Part shown: positions 11,882 through 19,430 of the stretch, piece after piece
Position numbering within the stretch: the first letter of the stretch is position 1
Layout: each line of letters opens with the position of its first letter
From: Varibaculum massiliense
Lineage (GTDB): Bacteria > Actinomycetota > Actinomycetes > Actinomycetales > Actinomycetaceae
Assembly: GCF_900106855.1 (NCBI RefSeq)
Contig: NZ_FNWI01000004.1
Span: 558,001 to 622,000, forward strand
Direction of reading: 5' to 3'
Length of the DNA stretch: 64,000 nt
Position numbers and translations under genes: made by a program
The notes under the pieces: model-generated
What the model saw: the letters and a program-made list of their open reading frames with translations, nothing else
What the model was told of the DNA's origin: nothing
Databases searched by the model: none

Positions 11882-11988
11882 GCGCGGGGTCTAGGTTTTT
11901 CCTCCTGCCCAAAAATTTGGAAAACGTCGCTCCGTTTTCCAAATTTTGCGCCCGCCTAGCCGACTCGGATAAAACCTAGTCCTCGCGC
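11882..11988. repeat. Structured hairpin repeat, family A, copy 1
   Basis: A 107-bp element in the convergent gap between the MFS gene and the pilin-like gene. The outer stem is GCGGGGTCTAGGTTTT paired with AAAACCTAGTCCTCGC (two mismatches). It encloses a perfect 15-bp inner stem, AAAATTTGGAAAACG with its complement, closed by a 6-nt loop TCGCTC. A second copy of identical length is at 55551-55657. Outer-stem bases differ between the copies but stay paired. The function may be bidirectional termination or a mobile structured element; I do not recognise it. Confidence 0.8.
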
Positions 11989-12068
11989 GTTTTCTTTTCA
12001 CACCTACGTCACCCGCGTTAACAGGTTACCGAAGTGCGCAGACGGAGCAGCTAGCCGCTTAATAGGAC

Positions 12069-12150
12069 ACGGGGCGGTAAAAGATGCGAGAGGGGGTTTG
12101 AGCCGAGCGAAGCAAGGCTCACCGGGGTCCCCCGAGCGCTTTTACCGTCC
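12069..12150. repeat. Structured hairpin repeat, family B, copy 1
   Basis: The outer stem is CGGTAAAAG (12075-12083) paired with CTTTTACCG (12139-12147). Inside are a GGGGG/CCCCC stem and an apical hairpin GAGCC...GGCTC. The interior is nearly identical to the copy at 55950-56038, where the outer stem reads CGGAAAAAG/CTTTTTCCG, a compensated change. It sits 80 bp after family A copy 1 and just before the end of the convergent gene at 12180. Confidence 0.8.
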
Positions 12151-12179
12151 CATACCTATCCTTTGCTGGGAAGAATCGG

Positions 12180-15100
12180 TTACCACTGTTCGCGGCGACG
12201 TAGGATTAGGTATCCTCCAGCGAGGCACGCCAGCATGGCTCCCAGCGCCACGCTAACTTGCGCACCCGTCTTTCCTAGCTTCTTATGCACGTCACCCGGT
12301 TTACCTGGAATATCGGTTCCTGGTTCCGGCTCGTTGGCCACATAGATATGGGCACCTGCATACTGTTGGGTTTCATCTGCAGGATTCTTGCGGATGGTGA
12401 AGTTCAGCGGTTTCTCTAGCAGCTTGTAGCCTTTAGGAGACTTCACTTCTTTCAACTGGTACTCGTATTGTTGCTCCGGGTCATTGTCGTCGCTGACCAG
12501 CAACGTCCAACCGAGTTTCCCTTCGTCTCCCTTTATGGTTACCTCTCCCTTTTCATCGGTGGTAAACCGCAAGGGCTCTTTCTCAGCCTGGTTTGGGTTA
12601 AGCTTGCCCATCAGTGGCTGGAATTTACCGTCCTTCATCTCATAGAGTTCGAACTCAGCGCCTTCCAACTGGGTGGTCAAGTCACGCGCATCATGCTTGT
12701 GAATAGTAATCGCAGGGTTGGGAGCACTGCCGATGGCATCTACCCGTACCGCTACAGAGGCGTTAACCGCGGAACGTTCTTTACCAACCTCGACCTCGTT
12801 ACCGTAGTTAACCAGGTCTTTGCCGATTACTTTGGCTTTATAGGTGACCACTACTTTCTGTTTGTTGGGAACTTCCATAGTGAGCACCCCGTCCTTATAG
12901 ACCGGATGATAGTTAAAGTCCTTCGGGGTCATCTCTAAAGTTTCCGGCTGCAGACGCAAATTTGTCATCTGGTCTTTAAAGTTCGCAGTCGGCGCCCCAT
13001 TAGCTATATCTAGGCCACCGGGGTTAATAGTGACTTTAAAGGACGCCACATAGTTGTTAGCCAAAGTCGGCTTATCAGTTAGCTCTTTGGTGAGCGGACC
13101 ATACAGGTAGTCTGCTTTTACATCTTTGGTAGTCACCGGCCCCCAGGTCGCGGTGTTGCTAACCTTTACCCCTTTGGGATCCTTATTGATGGCATCTAGT
13201 GCTGCCCGGCTAGCCGGGATTAGCGAATAATCCAGGTAATAGACGGATTTTATTTTGCCGTCCGAATCCTTCGGCAAATCGGCAGTCTTCATCTCGAAGG
13301 TTATTTCGCCATTCTCCTTCTTATCTATCGTTAGTTGCTCTTTGCCGTCGATATTGGGCTTCGGGTGGTCAGCCAGCTTTAACAGCGGGGCATCGAACTT
13401 GTCAGTAATCTTGAAAGATTCCCCTTTATACTGATCTAGCCCCTCCAGGCGTAACCGGTAGTTGAATACCGGATAGTCAACCCCGCCAATTTCCTGATAG
13501 CTAATGGCGTTGAAGGTTTTGTGAATACCTTCCGGATCCGGGGTAGCAGAGGCCGAGGCAGTACGTTCAATATCATCATTGGCGGTCGCTTTCACCCGGT
13601 TGACGTGCCGGTAGAGGCTCTCGTCACCAGCGCGGTATGCATTCACCCAATCCGTGTTGTTTTTGGTGGTGAAGGTAACCGTGACCTGACGGTCAATGGG
13701 GTTACCATCTTGATCTGTTTTGGGGTTGGGCTTTAGACCAGTTACAGTCTTTGCCGTGTTCTGGTAGAAGGTGATGCTAAATCCACTGTTGGGGTCCTTT
13801 TCATCTTTCGCGAACGTCCAGCTTTCGCCCTCGAGCAAGTCGTGAACCTTGATATCTTCGACGAGGTTGTCAAGCTTTAGCGTGTCTCGGTAAGTTTTAC
13901 CATCACTCGTGGCGGTCGGGAGAGTGTCCGTCAACTTTAAGGACTTGTATCCTTGCGGAACCACATTGACGGCCACTTCCCAAGTGACCTTATCCTTATC
14001 TGCCGAAAGTGCTTTCTTTTGAACATTGAAAATATGGGGAGGATTGAGACCGTTGGTGGGGACGGTAACTTTCTCTTCCTGACCTTCTGGGGTCTTCTCC
14101 TTCTTGTTGGACGCCTCGTTCTTCACCGCGGTTGGCACAATCTGCTGGGAAACGTCTACTTCGGTGGTGTAGGTAATTTCGTAGCTAGACTTTTCGGGAT
14201 CATTTTTCGGCAGAATATATGACCACTCGTGGTCGCCGTGGGTAGCCAAATCTGCCCACTTAATATCGCGGGTTTCCTGGATGGGGTTGCCCTGCTCGTC
14301 CTTTTTATCTTTGTTCACCACGACCTTAATACCTGCACCCGAGTATTTCATCATGGTTTGGTACTTGTCAGGGATGGAATCTTTGACGGTATTGCCCGCC
14401 ACGTTCAGTTTTGAGTACTTGTTAACGTTCAGTGTCCATGTCTGCTCGTATTTTCCTGACTTAGGAGCCTTTTCTTTAGCCGTACCGGCATTCTTGGTGA
14501 TGGTACCGATCTTTAGCTGGCTTGCCAGGTCGTTGGTGGTTTCTTTTTCTGCAGGAATCTGGTCAGAAACTACCTTTGCATCATTCTTGGTTTGCTCAAT
14601 GGTGCCGCCCACCTCGGGGTCAATCTTGCTGTAGTCGACAGAAGCGGCATACTCCACCGTAACCTGTTCCCTATGGGTCATCTTCGGGATGGTTAAATGG
14701 AAACCGTTATTTTCAATCTTCAAATCCTTCGGTTTGAGATTCTTCTGTTTATTTGACTTCACCTTGATGTTCTTGGGTTCAGAATCCAAGGTGAGAACGC
14801 TATCTTTGCCATTGATTTGGTCGGAAATCAACACATTTTCATTAGTGTCGATAGAGGTAACCGTCAGAGTGTAGAATACTTTCCCGGCAGCGAAATCATG
14901 CCGCGCACTCTTGGTTATCGACAGGTCAGGATCATTAGAAATCAGCACGTCCATGCGCAGGTTATCGTTCAGATTAATCTTGGAGGCATCCTTCGCAAAC
15001 TTCACATCCAGAGTTACATAGAATTCCATCTGGGCAGAACCCTCTAACTCTTCATTTTTTTGCAACTTCACGTGAATTTTATTGTCTTTTACCCAATACT

Positions 15101-15695
15101 CGTTGCCCTCAACGAATTTGCCATCGCCCAGATCAATAGAGAATTTTTTCGGATCCTTGGTAGCGAAAGCTTCCATTCCCTTAGGAAGGTCATAAGTTAG
15201 CTCTTTACCGAGGGGAATTTGTCCCTGTTCCCTTGGTTCTGTATTGGGGATTTCTTTAAATCCCAGCCGCAATTGGTACGGGGTATCTGGATGGGTTACG
15301 TAGCCACCCTTGTCATCTTTCTTGACTTCTTGCCCGCCGTAGAACAGTTTCGCACTGTTCAAACAGGTCTTCAGGCTGCAACTTTCGCCAGTGGGTTCTT
15401 GGGGTCCTGGGGCAGGATTTCCTTTTGGCGGGGCAGGTTTTGCCGGGTCTGCGGGAGTGGTTTTTTCTTCCGGCGAGGACACGGGGGCGCTAGCAGAACC
15501 AGGTGAAGCCGGATCAGTGGGGGTGCTAGTAGTCTGCGTGGGAGTTGAAGTACCATCCCCACTCGGCTCCGCGTAGCTCACCCCGGCTTGCGGGCCGAAC
15601 CCCAAAAGCAGCGCAAAAGCCAGTAGGGGTAGTAATAGTTTGAGGGCACGATATTTCCGATTTTGCCCCGTTGCGCGAGTGGAACCCGAATTCAC
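12180..15695 (-). CDS. Isopeptide-domain pilin-like surface protein, LGKTG sorting signal
   Basis: 1171 aa from GTG at 15695, chosen because GGGAGAGA lies 5 bp upstream and a clean signal peptide (RKYRALKLLLPLLAFALLLG, cleavage near VSYAE) follows. A start 10 codons upstream (15725) is possible but lacks such a site. A Thr/Pro/Ser-rich stretch follows the signal. The long central region has several fimbrial isopeptide-forming domains with repeated T-x-x-D-x-D-x and N-containing strands. A SpaA/Cna-B prealbumin-like domain is near residues 995-1125 (start IHKHDA, with EGAEFELYE). The C-terminus has LGKTG, a hydrophobic segment and RRREQW. The P-to-G change in the sorting motif is unusual. Divergence from the neighbouring adhesin suggests a separate expression unit. 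Confidence 0.85.
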   Translation of the reverse strand: MNSGSTRATGQNRKYRALKLLLPLLAFALLLGFGPQAGVSYAEPSGDGTSTPTQTTSTPTDPASPGSASAPVSSPEEKTTPADPAKPAPPKGNPAPGPQEPTGESCSLKTCLNSAKLFYGGQEVKKDDKGGYVTHPDTPYQLRLGFKEIPNTEPREQGQIPLGKELTYDLPKGMEAFATKDPKKFSIDLGDGKFVEGNEYWVKDNKIHVKLQKNEELEGSAQMEFYVTLDVKFAKDASKINLNDNLRMDVLISNDPDLSITKSARHDFAAGKVFYTLTVTSIDTNENVLISDQINGKDSVLTLDSEPKNIKVKSNKQKNLKPKDLKIENNGFHLTIPKMTHREQVTVEYAASVDYSKIDPEVGGTIEQTKNDAKVVSDQIPAEKETTNDLASQLKIGTITKNAGTAKEKAPKSGKYEQTWTLNVNKYSKLNVAGNTVKDSIPDKYQTMMKYSGAGIKVVVNKDKKDEQGNPIQETRDIKWADLATHGDHEWSYILPKNDPEKSSYEITYTTEVDVSQQIVPTAVKNEASNKKEKTPEGQEEKVTVPTNGLNPPHIFNVQKKALSADKDKVTWEVAVNVVPQGYKSLKLTDTLPTATSDGKTYRDTLKLDNLVEDIKVHDLLEGESWTFAKDEKDPNSGFSITFYQNTAKTVTGLKPNPKTDQDGNPIDRQVTVTFTTKNNTDWVNAYRAGDESLYRHVNRVKATANDDIERTASASATPDPEGIHKTFNAISYQEIGGVDYPVFNYRLRLEGLDQYKGESFKITDKFDAPLLKLADHPKPNIDGKEQLTIDKKENGEITFEMKTADLPKDSDGKIKSVYYLDYSLIPASRAALDAINKDPKGVKVSNTATWGPVTTKDVKADYLYGPLTKELTDKPTLANNYVASFKVTINPGGLDIANGAPTANFKDQMTNLRLQPETLEMTPKDFNYHPVYKDGVLTMEVPNKQKVVVTYKAKVIGKDLVNYGNEVEVGKERSAVNASVAVRVDAIGSAPNPAITIHKHDARDLTTQLEGAEFELYEMKDGKFQPLMGKLNPNQAEKEPLRFTTDEKGEVTIKGDEGKLGWTLLVSDDNDPEQQYEYQLKEVKSPKGYKLLEKPLNFTIRKNPADETQQYAGAHIYVANEPEPGTDIPGKPGDVHKKLGKTGAQVSVALGAMLACLAGGYLILRRREQW

Positions 15696-15978
15696 GATTA
15701 TCTCTCCCTGAGTTAATGCGGCCATTTCCCCTGCTCACGGCGATTAAGCCTCATTAATTATCTTCTCACATACCACCCTACTATATACCCTCTACCTTTG
15801 GAAATACAGAAATAATTTTTATTTTCCAATTGCATTTTGCTGCCAAAAAAATAGCGACTTCCCGGTTTGCGCTCCGCCGCCGTCCTAGTGTCAAGTTTCC
15901 TGGAGCCATCCCAGCACCCCCGGCTTTCTCGCATCACCCACGCCGCTCCCTCACCTGGTAGCCGTCCTCCGCGAGCGG

Positions 15979-17226
15979 CTAAACAGTCCAGAGCGTAGAG
16001 ATAGGCATTACCCAAAGACCCGGCCCCATCGGCAAAGATTCTTTTCCGGCATAAAGTAGGATTCCACATCGGAACTTGTCGCCAGCTAACTTTTGCAGGT
16101 GACGCAATCCGGAGAAATCTTTGCCCTGCAAACTGACTGCCGCCTTAACTTCTACCCCTACCACCTCGCGATTCCTTGACTCCATAACCAGATCTACCTC
16201 TTTACCGGTGGAGTCACGGAAGTGGAACAAGTTGAAGGGTATTGCTGACCACTCTTGTTGTTTCAAAAGTTCGGTGGCCACGAAAGATTCAAGTAACCCA
16301 CCGGTAAAGGAACTGGAAATTTGCATTTCCAAGGACTCGGCATCTACCCCTACCAGGCTGGCCGCCATGGCGGGATCTTGCAGGAAAACTTTTGGTTTCG
16401 AAACCACTCGCCTGGTTAGATTAGTACCCCAAGCTGGTAAAACATCAACCAAGAACACGTCTTTTAAAGCATTTAGATACCCGGGAACGCTCCGCTCTGG
16501 AATATTCAGTTCCCTGCCGGCGTGCGCGGCAACAAATTCTGAGGATCCCAGCGAGGCAATTCTTCCCAGCAAGAGGCGCAGTCGGTCTGGATGCTGAATC
16601 CCGTACAGCTCGGTAGCATCCTTGGTTAATACCCGTTCCACATACGCCTGAACCCAACGGTCACGCCGGCGAGGGGTAGCCTCAGCAATTTCGGGAAAAG
16701 AGGATTCGGTAATCAGACGCAGATAGTCACCGCGTTCGAAGTTGGACTCTGGTAGTTGGGGGCGAGGATTCCAGGCATTTGCCGCAAAATCTTCTTTAAA
16801 TCCCGCGCGTTCCCCCTTGCTTAAACCACGTAAACGCAGAGTTTCTGCACGTCCTGCTAACGATTCCTCCGCGCCTTTCAAATTCATCAAGTTCGAAGAA
16901 CCAGTGATAATAAACCGTCCGGGGCGACGATTTTCATCGACTGCGGCCTTGATTGCACGAAAAAGTTCCGGCACTCGTTGGATTTCGTCGACTGCCATGA
17001 TTCCTTCCGGGAACTGGCGCACAAAACCGTCAGGGTCTGTCTGTGCCGCCTGTAAGGTCGCGGCGTTATCCAAGTTGAGTAAACGATGACTCCGATTTTG
17101 CAGCAGTTGCGTTACTAGGGTGCTCTTACCCACTTGGCGCGCACCCGACACCGTCAGCACTGGAGTGTCACTTAAAATTTCTTCAGCCAACACTCTTACG
17201 TTTCTTGGGATCATATCGGTAATCAT
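15979..17226 (-). CDS. AAA_14/DUF4143 ATPase with PD-(D/E)XK-like C-terminus
   Basis: 415 aa. Walker A GARQVGKST is at residues 28-36, Walker B IMAVDEIQ at 76-83 and sensor ITGSSNL near 107. The C-terminal DUF4143 region carries a nuclease-like signature with E343-V-D345 and E359-V-K361. This is a widespread prokaryotic family whose role is unresolved; links to mobile DNA or toxin-like functions are suggested by distribution only. No Shine-Dalgarno site precedes the ATG. Instead TAAAAT lies 7 bp upstream, so the mRNA may be leaderless. The upstream region holds a five-unit 22-bp repeat array starting 42 bp from the start codon. ATG at 17214 (MIPRN) is an alternative start. Confidence 0.88.
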   Translation of the reverse strand: MITDMIPRNVRVLAEEILSDTPVLTVSGARQVGKSTLVTQLLQNRSHRLLNLDNAATLQAAQTDPDGFVRQFPEGIMAVDEIQRVPELFRAIKAAVDENRRPGRFIITGSSNLMNLKGAEESLAGRAETLRLRGLSKGERAGFKEDFAANAWNPRPQLPESNFERGDYLRLITESSFPEIAEATPRRRDRWVQAYVERVLTKDATELYGIQHPDRLRLLLGRIASLGSSEFVAAHAGRELNIPERSVPGYLNALKDVFLVDVLPAWGTNLTRRVVSKPKVFLQDPAMAASLVGVDAESLEMQISSSFTGGLLESFVATELLKQQEWSAIPFNLFHFRDSTGKEVDLVMESRNREVVGVEVKAAVSLQGKDFSGLRHLQKLAGDKFRCGILLYAGKESLPMGPGLWVMPISTLWTV

Positions 17227-17232
17227 AAAATG

Positions 17233-17238
17233 ATTTTA
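17233..17238 (-). promoter_or_regulatory. -10 element suggesting a leaderless ATPase mRNA
   Basis: On the minus strand TGCTAAAAT (an extended -10) ends 6 bp before the ATG at 17226. That puts the transcription start at or next to the start codon. No good -35 is visible, and no ribosome site is present. Confidence 0.4.
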
Positions 17239-17267
17239 GCACGTCATTGAGGTTTAGAGGGCGTTTT

Positions 17268-17377
17268 ATTGCGGTTTTACAAGGCTACTATTGCGGTTCT
17301 ACAAGCTAGTTATTGCGGTTTTACAGTACTTGCGTTGCGGTATTACAGCGTCTCTGTTGCGGTTATACAGAGGATAC
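17268..17377 (+). repeat. Five-unit 22-bp direct repeat array
   Basis: Units start at 17268, 17290, 17312, 17334 and 17356, an exact 22-bp period. Each has a conserved 13-bp core of the form RTTGCGGTTNTAC (the fourth copy reads GTTGCGGTATTAC) and a 9-bp variable spacer. Two helical turns per unit put all cores on one DNA face, as expected for cooperative protein binding. The array lies upstream of the DUF4143 ATPase on the minus side and of the amidohydrolase on the plus side. Confidence 0.92.
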
Positions 17378-17448
17378 AACCGCCCTTCGTCCTCCTGCAC
17401 ATTTCTACCTCTCGATGCCAGCCCCGCCCCTAACGAAAAACTTGGACG

Positions 17449-17748
17449 CCCTCACCCCCGGCCATTTTCGCCCTCCCCGGACATTTCTACCCTCCAAAGA
17501 CAAGATCGCCCTCCACAAGTGGCTAATTCACCGAAAAACACCCTTATAAATTCGCGCCGGAGGGTGCTTTTGTAGCGGGAGGGTGAAAACGTCACCCCTC
17601 ACCTCGCCTATCCCCAATTCCCCAAACCAAATCACCCTCCAAAGACAAAATCGCCCTCCAGCGACCAAATCGCCCTCCAGGAACGAAAGCGCCCTCCACT
17701 GGTAACGAAATCAGCTAAATTGCCATCCCTCTCCCCCAAGCAGGAGGG
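17449..17748. repeat. 19-bp phased GCCCTCC repeat arrays, both orientations
   Basis: CCCTCC cores start at 17471, 17490 and 17509, and again at 17635, 17654, 17673 and 17692, all 19 bp apart. Inverted cores (GGAGGG) start at 17559 and 17578, also 19 bp apart, and at 17743. A variant CCCTCA is at 17449. The typical core is ATCGCCCTCCA with an 8-bp A-rich variable spacer. The last direct and last inverted cores can pair (AGCGCCCTCC with GGAGGGCGCT) across a 45-nt loop ahead of the amidohydrolase. Function unknown. Confidence 0.88.
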
Positions 17749-17797
17749 CGCTCTTGCATCGGGAAGAAAATAGAGTTAAGAAAAATAGGAGGAGTTT

Positions 17798-19018
17798 ATG
17801 ATGAGCGATTTCGATCTTGCAGAGGCCGTAAAAAAGCTAGGTTCCTGGCAAGAGGAAACCTACAAGTGGCTACATCAGCATCCCGAGCTTTCTATGGCAG
17901 AGACAGAAACCTGCGATTTTATTGACAAACAGCTGCAAGACTTCGGTTATGAAACCCAAAGAATCGGAGGCGGCGTTGTGGGCGTACTCCAGAACGGCGA
18001 GGGTAAAACCACGCTTTTCCGCGCCGATATCGACGCCTTGCCGGTGAAAGAGGACACCGGACTCGTCTACGCTTCTACGATGACGCGACGCGACGCACAG
18101 GGCAACGAAGTGCCGGTTATGCACGCCTGCGGTCACGACGTGCATATTACTGCCGGTCTGGGAGCTGCCCGGATACTTTCCGAAAACCGGCAGACGTGGA
18201 GCGGCACCCATATCGCCCTCTTCCAGCCCGGCGAAGAAACCGCCGAGGGCGCAAAATCCATGGTTGCAGACGGCTTGGTTGACAAAATTCCGCAGCCCGA
18301 TGTGGCTTTAGGGCAGCACGTACTCGCCGGCCCCATGCCTACCGGTTCCGTCGGTACCCATTCCGGTGCCATCCTCTCTACCGGCGCCTCTTTGAAAATT
18401 ACGGTGTACGGTAAAGGCTCGCACGGCTCTATGCCTCATATGGGAGTCGATCCGGTGGTACTCGCCTCCGCGATTGTGCTGCGCCTGCAAACTATTGTTT
18501 CTCGCGAAATTGATCCCTTTAAGATGGCGGTCGTAACCGTAGGTTCCCTGCAAGCCGGTTCCAAGTCGAATATCATTCCTGAACGCGCCACTTTGCTGGT
18601 CAATATCCGCGCCTACGATCTGCAGGTGCGCGAACACCTCTTATCAGCAATAAAACGGATGGTCAACGCGGAATGCGAGGCAGCCGGAGCCCCTGAGCCT
18701 GCCGAGTTTGAGCTCTACGATTCCTATCCCCTGACCAATAACGATGCCGAAACCACCAAAACGGTAACTGACGCGTTTGTGGCGCATTTCGGATCTGAGC
18801 GCGTAGGTGACTGCGGCGAAGTTCCGGCCTCGGAAGATTTCAGTACTATCCCGGATGCGTTCGGGATCCCCTATTGCTATTGGGGCTTAGGAGGATTTCG
18901 CGAGGACGACCCGGGGTACCCCAACCATAACCCCAAGTTTGCACCCATCATGCAACCCACGCTGGCCACCGGGATCGAGGCAGCGGTAACTGCAATCCTG
19001 GCGTGGCTGGGGAAGTAG
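17798..19018 (+). CDS. M20 family amidohydrolase (hippurate/N-acyl amino acid type)
   Basis: 406 aa. AGGAGG is 5 bp before the first of two adjacent ATGs. Motifs of the M20D peptidase/amidohydrolase family are present: FRADIDALPVKED, the metal ligands in HACGHDVH, QPGEETAEGA, and SHGSMPHMGVDPV of the dimerisation domain. A C-terminal metal-binding His is in HNPKF. These enzymes cleave N-acyl or N-aroyl amino acids, and the exact substrate cannot be told from sequence. It appears monocistronic: the nearest same-strand gene is over 400 bp downstream. Confidence 0.92.
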   Translation: MMSDFDLAEAVKKLGSWQEETYKWLHQHPELSMAETETCDFIDKQLQDFGYETQRIGGGVVGVLQNGEGKTTLFRADIDALPVKEDTGLVYASTMTRRDAQGNEVPVMHACGHDVHITAGLGAARILSENRQTWSGTHIALFQPGEETAEGAKSMVADGLVDKIPQPDVALGQHVLAGPMPTGSVGTHSGAILSTGASLKITVYGKGSHGSMPHMGVDPVVLASAIVLRLQTIVSREIDPFKMAVVTVGSLQAGSKSNIIPERATLLVNIRAYDLQVREHLLSAIKRMVNAECEAAGAPEPAEFELYDSYPLTNNDAETTKTVTDAFVAHFGSERVGDCGEVPASEDFSTIPDAFGIPYCYWGLGGFREDDPGYPNHNPKFAPIMQPTLATGIEAAVTAILAWLGK

Positions 19019-19430
19019 AAACCTTATTCCCTGTAAGGAACTTTCCATATGCTCCCACTTCAAAATCTCACTTTTCAGGAAAGCATTAGCGTGAGCGCAA
19101 AGCCTAGTCCAATTCCGTAGGGAATCCTGTCAGGATATTCCGCACACGTAAGTTATCAGCGATTCTTCTCCAAGAAAAAGCTACCATTGAACGCACGCAG
19201 ACTGATAGCCGGTAATTATCTCCCTAACACTACTGCTTAAACGTTAGCTAAACCCAGATAGTTGCGCAAAGTGCAAACTATCTTGCATAGCGCTATAAAT
19301 ACGAGTACAAAAATTGCAAAAAAATACATCTATTTAACGCCTATTTGTATTTTCTCCAGCGCATATTGATGCCAAAATAAGGATGAATGCAAAGATGCAT
19401 GGCAAATTATCTAATCACTAAGGAGTGATA
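19019..19430. other. Intergenic region upstream of the GH2 sugar operon
   Basis: 412 bp without a plausible gene. It becomes A+T-rich towards the operon. A dyad is at 19321-19353 (listed separately), and a small inverted repeat ATGCA-AAGA-TGCAT is just upstream of the first gene. A ribosome site AAGGAG is at 19419-19424. I could not fix a promoter with confidence. Confidence 0.6.
19321..19353. promoter_or_regulatory. Candidate operator dyad for the GH2 sugar operon
   Basis: AAAATACA (19321-19328) and its exact complement TGTATTTT (19346-19353) are separated by 17 bp, about 80 bp before the binding-protein gene. The operon ends with an ArsR-type regulator, which would be the natural ligand (inference). 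Confidence 0.4.

Noticed and set aside
17268-17377. CRISPR array
   Set aside because: Cores of 13 bp and spacers of 9 bp are far too short, and no cas genes are near. The same applies to the 19-bp and 23-bp arrays.
17268-17377. Iteron-type replication origin
   Set aside because: The 22-bp period is iteron-like, but no Rep protein, DnaA boxes or A+T-rich unwinding element accompany it, and the surroundings are ordinary chromosome.
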